From assembly GCA_041402045.1 (NCBI GenBank), contig JAWKSZ010000042.1, forward strand, positions 1 through 64,000: 64,000 bases of DNA. The letters are read 5' to 3'. The notes below the pieces were generated by a model that was given only the letters and a program-made list of their open reading frames with translations, was not told the DNA's origin and did not search any database. This DNA comes from JAGQRJ01 sp041402045 (GTDB taxonomy: Bacteria; Planctomycetota; J058). Made by a program: the position numbers and the translations under genes. Below, one piece after another: positions 39,180 through 49,082 of the stretch. Within the stretch, counting starts at the first letter, position 1. Each line of letters opens with the position of its first letter.

Positions 39180-40589
39180 ATGCCAGGGACGACCCAGGAG
39201 GCGCCGCTGCGCCTGCAGCGAGCGCGAGAGATCACGGAGCACCTGCGCACCCTGGTGGTTCGCTATCGAAAGCACGAGGCCGAGATCGCGCAGGCGCTGG
39301 TCACCGTCAAGCGGGAGCGGCTCTATGCGCTCCTCGGCTACGCCAGCCTCTCGGCGTACGCGCTCGGGGAGGGGCTGGTCCGGTCCAAGAGCAAGGTCAG
39401 CGACCTCGTGTCGATCATCGAAGGGTCGGAGGACCTGGAGGACATTCGCGAGTCCTACCTCGCGGGCGAGCTCTGCTACTCGAAGGCCCGAGAGCTGGTC
39501 AAGTTCGCCACCCCGGAGACCCAGGGGGAGTTGCTGCAGCTCGCCCCCCACCGGACCAGCGACGAGCTGCGCGCCATGGCCACCGGGAAGCCGCCCAAGC
39601 GACGTCGGACCCTGAGCCTGACTCCCGAGGAATCCGCCGAGTTCGATCAGCTCCTGGCCGCGCTCCGCAAGGAGCTCGGGCGAGCGCTTACGGACTCCGA
39701 GGCGGTCCTGGAGCTGATTCGCCGCGGCTCGGACAGCCGGGGGGGAGAGGCGCCCCGCACCCGCCTCGTGGTCAGCCTCTGCCCCGGGTGCGAGGTGGCC
39801 ACCAGCGAGTCCCGAGAGGGCTCGGTCCCCGTGCCTGCCGCGGCGGTCGCTGCAGCCCGCTGCAACGGTGAGGTCCACGACCTGCGAGACGAAGACAACC
39901 AGGTCACCCGCGCGATCCCTGCTCGGGTCAGACGACGGGTCCTCGATCGGGATCGCCAGCGCTGCCGCGTCCCCGGGTGCCCGTCCCTGTATGGCCTCGA
40001 ACTCCACCACGAGGACGGGTGGGTGCGAGGCCACGACCCGGAACGGATCGTGACCCTGTGCGACGCGCACCACCGAGTGCGGCACGAGGGAGCGCTGCGG
40101 ATCGAGGCCCTGGGGAAGGGCGAGTTCCGCTTCAGCCTGCTGGACGGCACCGAGCTCGGCGCGAGCACTCTGGGATCCCGACCGTGCATCGCGCGCGAGC
40201 TCGCGGGGACCAGCGTGGGGATCCCCCCTGAGGAGTTCGCGTACGCGAACGGAGGGTCGGGAGCGGAGGAGTTCGCGTACGCGAACGGAGGGTCGGGAGC
40301 GGAGGAGTTCGCGTCACGCGAACGGAGGGTCGGGAGCGGGGCAGGACGCGCGAACGGGAGCGGCGCAGGCGGTGGCGGGACGAACGTCGCGCAGCAGGGG
40401 CCGGTTGCGGTCGCGGCGCAGGACGCAGTTGAGGGGGACGAGGTCGACGGGGCGACGCGAGGCCTGGTGCGACTCGGCGTGCCCGCTGCGGAGGCCAGGT
40501 ATGCCGTTGCCGTGGCCTTCGCCGCAGGAGCGCGCAGCGTGGGCGACCTCCTGACCTCCGCCCTGGCGGGCTGGGCGCGCCATGGCTGA
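39180..40589 (+). CDS. HNH nuclease-domain protein with tandem-repeat linker
   Basis: ATG 39180 with GGAGGAGGG. The N-terminal ~200 residues are helical (DUF222-like arrangement: LYALLGYASLSAYALGEGL, LAGELCYSKARELVKFA, TLTPEE-type block). The HNH fold follows: RDRQRCRVPGC, LELHHEDGW, IVTLCDAHHRVRHEG. Residues ~351-387 are three copies of EEFAYANGGSGA, the last shifted by one inserted base. The C-terminus (ATRGLVRLGVPAAEARYAV) resembles the small helical domain at the end of RuvA. 469 aa. Nuclease activity is inferred from the His-His and Cys pairs. Such genes are often multicopy, and the promoter region is shared with the opposite operon. Confidence 0.85.
   Translation: MPGTTQEAPLRLQRAREITEHLRTLVVRYRKHEAEIAQALVTVKRERLYALLGYASLSAYALGEGLVRSKSKVSDLVSIIEGSEDLEDIRESYLAGELCYSKARELVKFATPETQGELLQLAPHRTSDELRAMATGKPPKRRRTLSLTPEESAEFDQLLAALRKELGRALTDSEAVLELIRRGSDSRGGEAPRTRLVVSLCPGCEVATSESREGSVPVPAAAVAAARCNGEVHDLRDEDNQVTRAIPARVRRRVLDRDRQRCRVPGCPSLYGLELHHEDGWVRGHDPERIVTLCDAHHRVRHEGALRIEALGKGEFRFSLLDGTELGASTLGSRPCIARELAGTSVGIPPEEFAYANGGSGAEEFAYANGGSGAEEFASRERRVGSGAGRANGSGAGGGGTNVAQQGPVAVAAQDAVEGDEVDGATRGLVRLGVPAAEARYAVAVAFAAGARSVGDLLTSALAGWARHG
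40230..40338. repeat. 36-bp tandem repeat, three units, inside the HNH gene
   Basis: Units 40230-40265, 40266-40301 and 40302-40338. The first two are identical; the third has one extra C (GCGTCACGCG for GCGTACGCG). Units 1 and 2 contain the palindrome TTCGCGTACGCGAA. Confidence 0.85.
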
Positions 40590-40611
40590 CCGGAGGGAAC
40601 GCCCGCGCGAG

Positions 40612-40773
40612 CTAACGCGTCAACAGGTCGCGGGGACGCGTGCCGTCGACGCTGAGCACCTTCAGCTCCCGCGACGGAGACCACAGGAGCTCTTCGCGAG
40701 CGTTGCACACGCAGAGCACGGCCGCGTTGCCCGCTTCGGTGTCAGGGAGCAGGCGCTCCAGGATCGTCGCCAT
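40612..40773 (-). CDS. Small protein, 53 aa
   Basis: ATG 40773 preceded by GGAGGA with ideal spacing. The product begins MATILERLLPDTEAGN, has a short strand with two Cys (AAVLCVCNAREELL), then WSPSRELKVLSVDG and a charged end. Strong third-position GC supports coding. It follows the acyl-CoA dehydrogenase gene by 30 nt on the same strand and may be the last gene of that operon. Family not known; the CxC pair could bind metal. Confidence 0.6.
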   Translation of the reverse strand: MATILERLLPDTEAGNAAVLCVCNAREELLWSPSRELKVLSVDGTRPRDLLTR

Positions 40774-40803
40774 GGGGTCCTCCCCGTCGCCCCGTGGGGG
40801 CGG

Positions 40804-42696
40804 CTAGCCGACCAGCGCCTCGCGGCAGGCCTGGCGGACGGCGGCTTGGCCTTCGGCCAGCGTCGCCTCGAGCTCGGACAGAGCGGGGACGCCCGGCGCT
40901 TCCCACCCCGAGGCGAGCCCCGCGTCGAGCGCCAGCTCGCGGATCCCCGCGGTCACCCGTCGGCCCAGCCAGGAGACGGCGTAGCTCGCGAGCGGGCGAT
41001 CGAGGGCGCGGGCCTCCGCCGCGGGCGCGAGCCCGAGCGCTGCCCGGCGGTCGACGTCGGCGAGCTCGACGAAGGCGGTCAGGGCTTCGAGGGTGGCGTA
41101 GAGCTCGGCCGCGCGCAGGCGCAGGTGCTGCTCGGCCTTCCACACGCCGTTGTCCTCGCAGCCGCGCACGCAGGCGAAGAGCTGCGACGTCACCCCGCTC
41201 AGAGCGCCCACCGGGGCGGCTCCCGGGAGGTCGCCCAACAGCTCGAGGTGACGCTCCAGGGGGAGCACCACCCGCGGGTTCTTGCCGGAGAGGAGCCCGT
41301 AGACTGGGACCACGGGCTTGGCGTAGACCTCGCGCATGAAGCTCAACGTGTCGTCGCTCGCGGCGCCCTTGAGCACTCGGCGTGCTTCTTGGGACAGCCG
41401 GTGGCTGAGCTCCTGATACATGAGGTGGGTGGTCCCGTCGAACACGGCGTAGAGGACCACGTCCTGCATGTAGCGCGCGTAGGGGAAGTCGCGCAGCAGC
41501 GCCCGGGCGCCCAGGACCTTCTTACCTTCGGTCACGCCCTCCTCGGCGAACCCGCTCGCGATCACCTTGGCCACGCCGGTGTAGTGGCTGACCCCGACGC
41601 CGTAGGCGTTGATCAGGGCCGTGGTGCGCAGGGAGATCGCCGACACGAGGCGGTCGAGGACCTCGAGCTTGAGCAGGCTGTCCGCGATCGCGCCCAGGGT
41701 GTGGATCGGGTCGCCGTAGATCGCGCGCCGCGCCGCGTAGAACACGGCCATGTCTCGCGCGCCGCTGAGGCAGCCCGAGGCCAGGGAGGCCACGCCGCCG
41801 CGCGAGAGGATCAGGGTCTTCTGGGCCACGGTCATGCCGCCGTGCTCACGTCCGAGGAGCCGGCTCGCCTCGACCACCGTCCCGTTGAAGTCGAGGCCGG
41901 AGATATCCGCGCCCTGAGCGGGGAGGGTCCGCCAGCGCGGCAGCGGCTGGATCGACGGCTGGCGCTCGATCCAGAACATGCTGAAGTCCGCGCGGGCCTT
42001 GAGCGGTTGGATCGCCTTGGGGTCCTGACTGCCCTCGAAGTTGCGCGTGCGCAGGAAGGCGAACAGCAGGTCGTGCTCGTTCGCTCCGTTGATCAGATCC
42101 TTCTCGCCGCTGATCCGGTAGTGCGTGCACGGCTCGTCGTCCTCGACCGGGATCCACTCCCCGGCCTCGTCCAGGGTCCCGCGCTCGGCCCGGCACTGGT
42201 TGGCGAGGAGGTTGCTCCCGTGGTTCAGCTCCGAGAGCAGGAGCGAGGAGAACGCGCCGGCCTGGACCCGCGCGTTGATCTTCTCGAACTGCTCGGGCGT
42301 GGCGGAGACGTAGGCCGAGATCAGGGCCAAGCTATTGACGCTGATCGTGACCGCGACGCTGGTGTTGCGTCGGGCGTTGGCCGCGTTGAGCGCGCACTGG
42401 TGGAACGGGGTCACCCGCGCGTCGCCGGACTCCGGGGCCGGCGCGAAGATCGACATGAGGCCACGTTCGCGGAGGCCGTCGAGGATCGGTCGCGGGTAGA
42501 CCTCTTCCGCCTCGAGGTCCCACATGTGGCGCTGGACCTCGGGCGTGTCCAGGTACGCCTCGAGCTCGAGGAGCACGGGGTCGCGCCACGCGTCGTTCGG
42601 GCACAGCCGCTGCCACGCTGAGAGCCCACGGTCGAGGACCTCCAGGTGCTGCGCGTTGACGTCCCGGGTGCGACTGACGGCGGTGGAGTGGGGCAT
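40804..42696 (-). CDS. Acyl-CoA dehydrogenase-family flavoprotein
   Basis: The product is 630 aa, longer than typical members (~390 aa) because of a C-terminal helical extension, as in the very-long-chain type. The dehydrogenase core shows LLSELNHGSNLLAN, YRISGEKDLINGANEHDLLF, ISGLDFNGTVVEASRLLG and AVFDGTTHLMYQELSHRL at the FAD/substrate region. ATG follows GAGGAGCG. It is the third gene after the acyl-AMP ligase and acyl carrier protein, so the substrate is probably an acyl chain on that carrier. The reaction inferred is alpha-beta desaturation. Confidence 0.85.
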   Translation of the reverse strand: MPHSTAVSRTRDVNAQHLEVLDRGLSAWQRLCPNDAWRDPVLLELEAYLDTPEVQRHMWDLEAEEVYPRPILDGLRERGLMSIFAPAPESGDARVTPFHQCALNAANARRNTSVAVTISVNSLALISAYVSATPEQFEKINARVQAGAFSSLLLSELNHGSNLLANQCRAERGTLDEAGEWIPVEDDEPCTHYRISGEKDLINGANEHDLLFAFLRTRNFEGSQDPKAIQPLKARADFSMFWIERQPSIQPLPRWRTLPAQGADISGLDFNGTVVEASRLLGREHGGMTVAQKTLILSRGGVASLASGCLSGARDMAVFYAARRAIYGDPIHTLGAIADSLLKLEVLDRLVSAISLRTTALINAYGVGVSHYTGVAKVIASGFAEEGVTEGKKVLGARALLRDFPYARYMQDVVLYAVFDGTTHLMYQELSHRLSQEARRVLKGAASDDTLSFMREVYAKPVVPVYGLLSGKNPRVVLPLERHLELLGDLPGAAPVGALSGVTSQLFACVRGCEDNGVWKAEQHLRLRAAELYATLEALTAFVELADVDRRAALGLAPAAEARALDRPLASYAVSWLGRRVTAGIRELALDAGLASGWEAPGVPALSELEATLAEGQAAVRQACREALVG

Positions 42697-42778
42697 GGGC
42701 GCTCCTCAGGCGTGGGGTAATTTGCCACACCTCCTGCGAAACGCCCGAACAAACGGGAATTGAGTGGGGGATCGACCC

Positions 42779-43008
42779 CTACGCGTGCTCGCGCACGTAG
42801 GCCAGCACGTCGCCCACGGTCTGCATTTCGGCGGCCTTGACCTCGGGAATGTCGATCTCGAGCGACTCCTCGAGCTCCATGAGCAGGTCGAGGGTCACCA
42901 CGCTGTCGATATCGAGGTCCTGGATCAGGCGCGCCTCGGGCACGAGCTTCTCCCGCGGCACGTTGCACACGTTGCTCAGGATCTCGAGGGTCTTCTCTTC
43001 GGCAGGGG

Positions 43009-43012
<4 letters not shown>
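42779..43012 (-). CDS. Acyl carrier protein
   Basis: The product is 77 aa. The DIDSVV segment carries the Ser that receives 4'-phosphopantetheine, in an acidic four-helix pattern (IQDLDIDSVVTLDLLMELEE, VKAAEMQTVGDVLAYV). The ATG overlaps the acyl-AMP ligase stop (ATGA), so it is probably the dedicated carrier for that ligase and not the housekeeping AcpP. The 82-nt gap to the dehydrogenase gene is AT-richer and may hold a second promoter. Confidence 0.9.
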
Positions 43013-44616
<1,604 letters not shown>

Positions 44617-44634
44617 GGCCTCTCCGGGGCGCCG

Positions 44635-44640
44635 AGTCTA
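44635..44640 (-). promoter_or_regulatory. -10 box of the acyl-AMP ligase operon
   Basis: TAGACT on the minus strand; the message would begin about 10 nt before the GGAGAGG ribosome site. Confidence 0.45.
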
Positions 44641-45185
44641 GCAACCCCCGCCCCCGATCCGGCCCCCGAACGCGTCAGCCGCGCAGGAGCAGCAACGCAG
44701 TCGCCACAGGGCTCCGCTCGACGAGCGCAGGTCGTCCCGCACCCCCTTCGAGGGGAGCAGGGCGTCGAGCCCGAGCCATGCCCAGCAGCCCCACCCCACG
44801 GCCAGGTCCAGGCAGCGCGTGAGCTCGCTCCATGGCGCGCTCGCGAGAGGGAGGGATCAGCCCTCAGCGAGGGAGCCACTCCAGGTAGACCTCGCGCTGT
44901 GCGCAGGAAGAGGAGGACGGCGTCGTCGCCGGATCCCAACGCGTCGCTGCGGTTGGGACCAGGCGCGGAACGCAATCGTGACGGCGAAGGACTCGAGGCG
45001 AGGGAGCGGCGGGAGGGACCTTGGCGGGGACGCCCGGCGAGCCTGGGCGACGCTGGCTGGGTAGCGCGCGATCGCCCCTGCAGGGGTCAACGCCGGGCGT
45101 CGCTCAGTGTCACGGAGCGAACTCGAACTGGCGGGTGAACTGCGGAGTCTGGCGGGACGCTCGCGCCGGCCGCGTCGGCCGGTCC
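44641..45185 (-). other. No intact gene; possible broken reading frame
   Basis: The minus strand holds protein-like fragments in different frames: ARYPASVAQARRASPP near 45050, LPRLESFAVTIAFRAWSQPQ near 44980, DAVLLFLRTARGLPG near 44910, and LDLAVGWGCWAWLGLDALLPSKGVR near 44750-44820. They could belong to one damaged membrane protein downstream of the acyltransferase. I cannot assign a family. No hairpin or RNA gene stands out. Confidence 0.3.
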
Positions 45186-46229
45186 CTACTTCGCGTGCAG
45201 CGCCACGCGGCCGCGGGCAAACGCGTCGGGGTAGGCGCCCACGGGGTCTCTCGCGACCTCGGCGACCGGCGGCAACCCGTCGGGGCCCAGCGCCTCCCCC
45301 GCAGGGCGGGTGTGGAAGCGTCGCGAGCCCCACAGCCACTGCTCGGGGTAGGCGAGGATCGCCCGGGTGAGCGCGGCGTTGATCCGGCGCGTAATGCTCT
45401 CGAGCTCGGGCTCGCGCTCGCTGCTCCGCGGGTTCTCGATCACGTCCCAGCAGTGGAAGCGGAAGCGCCCGCGCCCGGTGCGGTGCACGCTGACCACCGC
45501 GATCGGGGCCCCGGTCTTGCGCTGGATCAACGCCGGGGTGGTGTTGGTCGCGGCGAGGGTGCCCAGGAAGGGCACGAAGGTCGGGTTCACCCGGTCGTTC
45601 TCGTCCGCCGCGATCCCCACCAGCTCGCCGCGCTTGAGCGCCTTCACGATCGGCCACAGCACGCCCCACTTGGTGAGGATCCGCTGCCCGCCGAGCTCGC
45701 GGTGCGCGTTCAGGGTGTCCGCCAGCGCCTGGTTCTTGGGCGGGCGCCCCACGGCGTTGGTCGGGAGCCCCGAGACCGCGGCCACGTGCCCGCACAGCTC
45801 CCACACCCCCATGTGCCCGCTGGCGCAGATCACCCCCTTGCCCTGGGCCTGCAGCGCGCGCAGGCGCGCCAGGCCGCGCAGGTCGATCTGGGCCCGCACC
45901 GCCTCGGCGTCCATGACCCGCAGCCGGGCGAAGTCCACCCCCAGCCGCGCCATGTGCCGCGCCCAGCCCCAGAGCAAGCGCCGCGAGCGCTCGGGGGTCA
46001 GGCCCTCGCGGAAGGCGATCCGTTGGTTGCGGAACAGCCCCCGCCCCTTGTGCCGCACCTTGCGCTCATGCTGCAGGGTGAACAGGACGACCAGGGGCGT
46101 GATCAGGTCCGCGAGCAGGTAGCTCAGCCCCAGCGGGAGCGCCGCCACCGCGCGCAGCGCGAGGCCCGCCGCCCACGCGGCGAAGCGCTGGACGTGCGTC
46201 GGCGGCTGCGGCTGCTTGGGGTGACTCAC
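45186..46229 (-). CDS. LpxL/HtrB-type lipid A acyltransferase
   Basis: The product is 347 aa. A short hydrophobic N-terminal anchor (LGLSYLLADLITPLVVLFTL) is followed by the acyltransferase motif ASGHMGVWE (H-x4-E), then ELVGIAADEND, TTPALIQRKTGAPIAVV and EQWLWGSRRFH, the standard order of Kdo2-lipid A late acyltransferases. It would add a secondary acyl chain to lipid A at the inner membrane. A TAGACT box lies at 46293-46298, 63 nt before the ATG. With kdsB at 5 kb it argues for an outer membrane with LPS. Confidence 0.9.
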   Translation of the reverse strand: MSHPKQPQPPTHVQRFAAWAAGLALRAVAALPLGLSYLLADLITPLVVLFTLQHERKVRHKGRGLFRNQRIAFREGLTPERSRRLLWGWARHMARLGVDFARLRVMDAEAVRAQIDLRGLARLRALQAQGKGVICASGHMGVWELCGHVAAVSGLPTNAVGRPPKNQALADTLNAHRELGGQRILTKWGVLWPIVKALKRGELVGIAADENDRVNPTFVPFLGTLAATNTTPALIQRKTGAPIAVVSVHRTGRGRFRFHCWDVIENPRSSEREPELESITRRINAALTRAILAYPEQWLWGSRRFHTRPAGEALGPDGLPPVAEVARDPVGAYPDAFARGRVALHAK

Positions 46230-46389
46230 GACGGAGGCTCCTGGCGCAGGGCCGCGCGGGTTCCCACCCTGCGCCGAGCTGCGCCGGCGCGGAGTCTACC
46301 ACCGCGGTCGAGACCTCCGCCTCGGCAGCGCCGACGCGCTCGGGCCATGAACGCGCCGGAGGCGCGCTAGCGACGTGGGGCCCGCTGGC

Positions 46390-46395
46390 TAGACT
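46390..46395 (+). promoter_or_regulatory. -10 box, leaderless type, of the APH-fold kinase
   Basis: TAGACT, spacer GCGCCG, then GTG 46402; no ribosome site. Confidence 0.55.
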
Positions 46396-46401
46396 GCGCC
46401 G

Positions 46402-47484
46402 GTGCCCGCGCCTCTCCGCGACCTCTGCGCCCTCGCCCGCGACCCCGCCGGCCTCGACCGCGACTGGGCCCAGGGCGTGGTCGCGCACCACGCGCCGGGG
46501 GCGCGGGTGCGCGCCGTGCTGCCTCGCGCGATCGACGTGGGGACGACCACCCGGGTCGCCCTCGAGGTCGACCACGACGCCCCGGACCTCCCGCGGCGCT
46601 GGTTCGTCAAGCTCCCCTCCCGCGCCTGGCGCGCCCGCGCGATCACGGCGCTGCCGCAGCTGCCCCAGACCGAGGTCCGCTTCTACGCCGAGGTCGCGCC
46701 GCGGCTGCCGATCCCGCGCCCGCGCTGCCTGGCCGCGATCCGCCGCCCGGGGCGGGGCTTCACCCTCGTGCTCGAGGACGTCGTCGCGCGCGGGGCGCGG
46801 GTCGGGACCCCGACCCTCGCGCTCTCGGCCGAGGAGGCGGGGCCCCTGGTGGAGCTGCTCGCGTTCCTGCACGCCGAGCTGTGGGAGGCCCCTGCGCTCC
46901 GCGCCGAGCTGGCGTGGCTCGCCGGCCCGGTGCGCCGGCTGGAGGACCGCCTGGGGAGCGCGCTGGCGCTGCCCTTGATCCGACGTGGCCTGCGCCGCGC
47001 CGGCGACGCGGTCCCCGCCAGCCTGCGCCCAGGACTCCTGGCCTACGCCCGGGCGCGGCGCCCGATCATGGCCGCCCTCGGCGCGGGGCCGGCTTGCCTC
47101 GTGCACCACGACGTGCACCCGGGGAACCTGTGCTGGGACGCGGGCGGGCCCGCGCTCCTCGACTGGCAGCTCGTGCGGATCGGCGAAGGCGTGAGCGACG
47201 TCGCCTACCTCCTCGCCACCTGCCTCGAGCCCGAGGTCCGCCGCGCGGCGGAGCCCGCGCTCCTCGCGCGCTACCGCCGGGCCCTCGTCGGCGCCGGGGT
47301 CACCCCGCCGGCCGACCTCGAGGCGCGCTACGCCGCGCACCTCTGCTACCCGCTGGAGGCCATGCTCGACACCCTCGCGATCGGCGGGCTCATGGACGAC
47401 GCCGCCGCGCTGGGCCTCGTGCGCCGCGCGGCGGCGGCCTGCGCCGACCACGACGCCTTCGCGGTAGCTCTGGCCGCGTGCTGA
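46402..47484 (+). CDS. Aminoglycoside-phosphotransferase-fold kinase
   Basis: The product is 360 aa. The kinase-like fold of the APH/choline-kinase/ecdysteroid-kinase group is shown by LPQTEVRFYAEVAP, FTLVLEDVV, the catalytic LVHHDVHPGNL (HxDxxxxN) and ALLDWQLVRIGEGVSDVAYLL (metal-binding DWQ). Members phosphorylate small hydroxyl compounds; the exact substrate cannot be told. An antibiotic target is not implied. The GTG start is 6 nt from TAGACT. A weak hairpin (47511-47531, CCAAC...GTTGG) follows as a possible terminator. Confidence 0.82.
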   Translation: MPAPLRDLCALARDPAGLDRDWAQGVVAHHAPGARVRAVLPRAIDVGTTTRVALEVDHDAPDLPRRWFVKLPSRAWRARAITALPQLPQTEVRFYAEVAPRLPIPRPRCLAAIRRPGRGFTLVLEDVVARGARVGTPTLALSAEEAGPLVELLAFLHAELWEAPALRAELAWLAGPVRRLEDRLGSALALPLIRRGLRRAGDAVPASLRPGLLAYARARRPIMAALGAGPACLVHHDVHPGNLCWDAGGPALLDWQLVRIGEGVSDVAYLLATCLEPEVRRAAEPALLARYRRALVGAGVTPPADLEARYAAHLCYPLEAMLDTLAIGGLMDDAAALGLVRRAAAACADHDAFAVALAAC

Positions 47485-47613
47485 GCGCGTCGCGCACGCC
47501 TCCCCACCCTCCAACGCTCCGCTGGAGTTGGCCTGCGGCCTGGGCTTCGCGGCGACGCGCCCCGCCCGGTCTCGCCCCCGCGCGCGTCGGCGGCGCGCGG
47601 TAGGCTCGCGGGT

Positions 47614-49004
47614 GTGAGCAAGGACGACGACACCTCCACCAAGGCCCAGCGCGGGCTGCGCGCGGCCGCCGAGGCGCTGCGCGGGCTCGAGGACCCGACG
47701 CCCCTGACCGTCGAGGGCTTCGAGCAGAAGCTCCAGGAGCGGCTGACCGAGGTCGAGCACGAGGCCAACGAGCTCCTGGTCGAGCACGCCGAGCCCGAGG
47801 GCGAGGCGCGCCGCTGCCCGCTCTTGCACACGAGCGCGCTGGCCGACGTGGTCCAGCGCGCGCTGGTCGAGGAGGCGCCGGGCTTCGGCTTCGCCTGGGC
47901 CGAGCTCGCCCGGGTCTACCCCCAGGACCGTCGAGCGGCGGACGACGTCGACTTCTCGGAGCTCGTGCCGCCGGTGGTCCCCTTCGCCCTCGCCGTGCGC
48001 CTCGGCGAGCGGCTCGCGCTGCGGGTGGGGATCTCGCTGGCGCGCAAGGTCAGCCCCGGCACGACCTGGGACGGGCTCAAGCCCTGGCGGGCCAAGGTCA
48101 AGCCCGCGACCCGCGAGAAGCGCCTGCGCGCGTGGCTCGACGAGGGCCCCGAGTCGCCGGTCGAGGCGCCCCTCGAGGTCGCCCGGACCTGGGTCGGGGC
48201 CGCCCGCGAGCACGCCGCCGACGAGGCCGCGGTCCAGGCGGGCCTGGGCGCGATCGACCCCCCCAGCGACAAACAGCTCGCCTTCATTCAGTCCCTGATC
48301 GAGCAGAAGCGCCTCGGCGACGACGCGCTGGGCGCGCTCCTGCTCGAGGTCGGCGCCGTGCACCGCCTGGAGCACCTCGACCGCCAGCACGCCTCGCCCC
48401 TGATCGACGCCTTGCTCGCCCTGCCCACCCCGCGGCGGACCCGCGCCAAGCCTCAGGCCGCCTCTGCCAAGGCCGCCAAGCCCAAGCCCAAGGCGCAGAA
48501 GCTCGCCTGGGCCGGCGTCGTGCGCGCGGTGCGTCCGCGGATCAAGGCCGTGGTCCTCGCCGGCGAAGCCAAGCACAGCTACCAGGGCTACGTGCTCGTG
48601 GTGGACGGCACCCTGGGCGAGGAAGAGCGCCGCTTCGCGGTGGGCTTGGGCAAGGCGGCCCAGGCCAAGCACGGCTACCGCGCGGGCGACACCGCCCGGG
48701 GGGCCGGCGTGCTCGTCGACGACCCGCCGGGTCACGCCTGCGACCTGCACAAGGCGAGCAAGCTCGAGCGCGAGCCCGGGCCCGAGCCCACGGAGCCGGG
48801 CCCGCCCTACCTCGGCGCGCCGGAGTCCCTGGAGGTCTACCGCGCCCAGGGCCACCGCCCGCTGGGCGAGGACGCGCTCGAGGCGGACCCGTGCGGGAGC
48901 TGCGGTGGGCCTGCCGCATGCCCACCGACGACGGCCAGGGCCGACTCACCGTCGAGGCCGTGTGCTACGGACCCCCGGATTGCCCGGCCTATGCGCCGTT
49001 CTGA
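47614..49004 (+). CDS. OB-like protein with Cys-rich C-terminus, one frameshift
   Basis: GTG 47614 lies 7 nt after TAGGCT. The N-terminal half is helical; PSDKQLAFIQSLIEQKRLG (~215) is a motif shared by some DNA-associated proteins. A Lys/Ala/Pro linker precedes a beta-rich domain (WAGVVRAVRPRI, YQGYVLVVDGTLG, AKHGYRAGDTARG, CDLHKASKLE) that looks like an OB fold. A one-base deletion near 48903 hides the true end: repaired it reads CGSC, WACRMPTDDGQG and CYGPPDC before TGA at 49004. The five Cys could bind zinc. Nucleic-acid binding is an inference. About 463 aa. Confidence 0.65.
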
Positions 49005-49082
49005 GCGTGCCCTGGCGCTACACCGCGTGGCCCCGGTCCGCTATCCTCCGCCCAACGCCCTCCAGAGAGGCCCTTCGCCCAT

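Noticed and set aside
40230..40338. CRISPR array
   Set aside because: Repeats are contiguous with no spacers, they encode EEFAYANGGSGA in frame, and no cas genes are present.
42720..42778. Strong terminator or promoter in the AT-richer gap between the ACP and dehydrogenase genes
   Set aside because: Only a 4-bp stem (CCCG/CGGG) and no clear -35/-10 pair at proper spacing could be read.
46402..47484. Aminoglycoside resistance gene
   Set aside because: Only the general APH fold motifs are present; the sequence fits the wide family of small-molecule kinases and no resistance context is seen.
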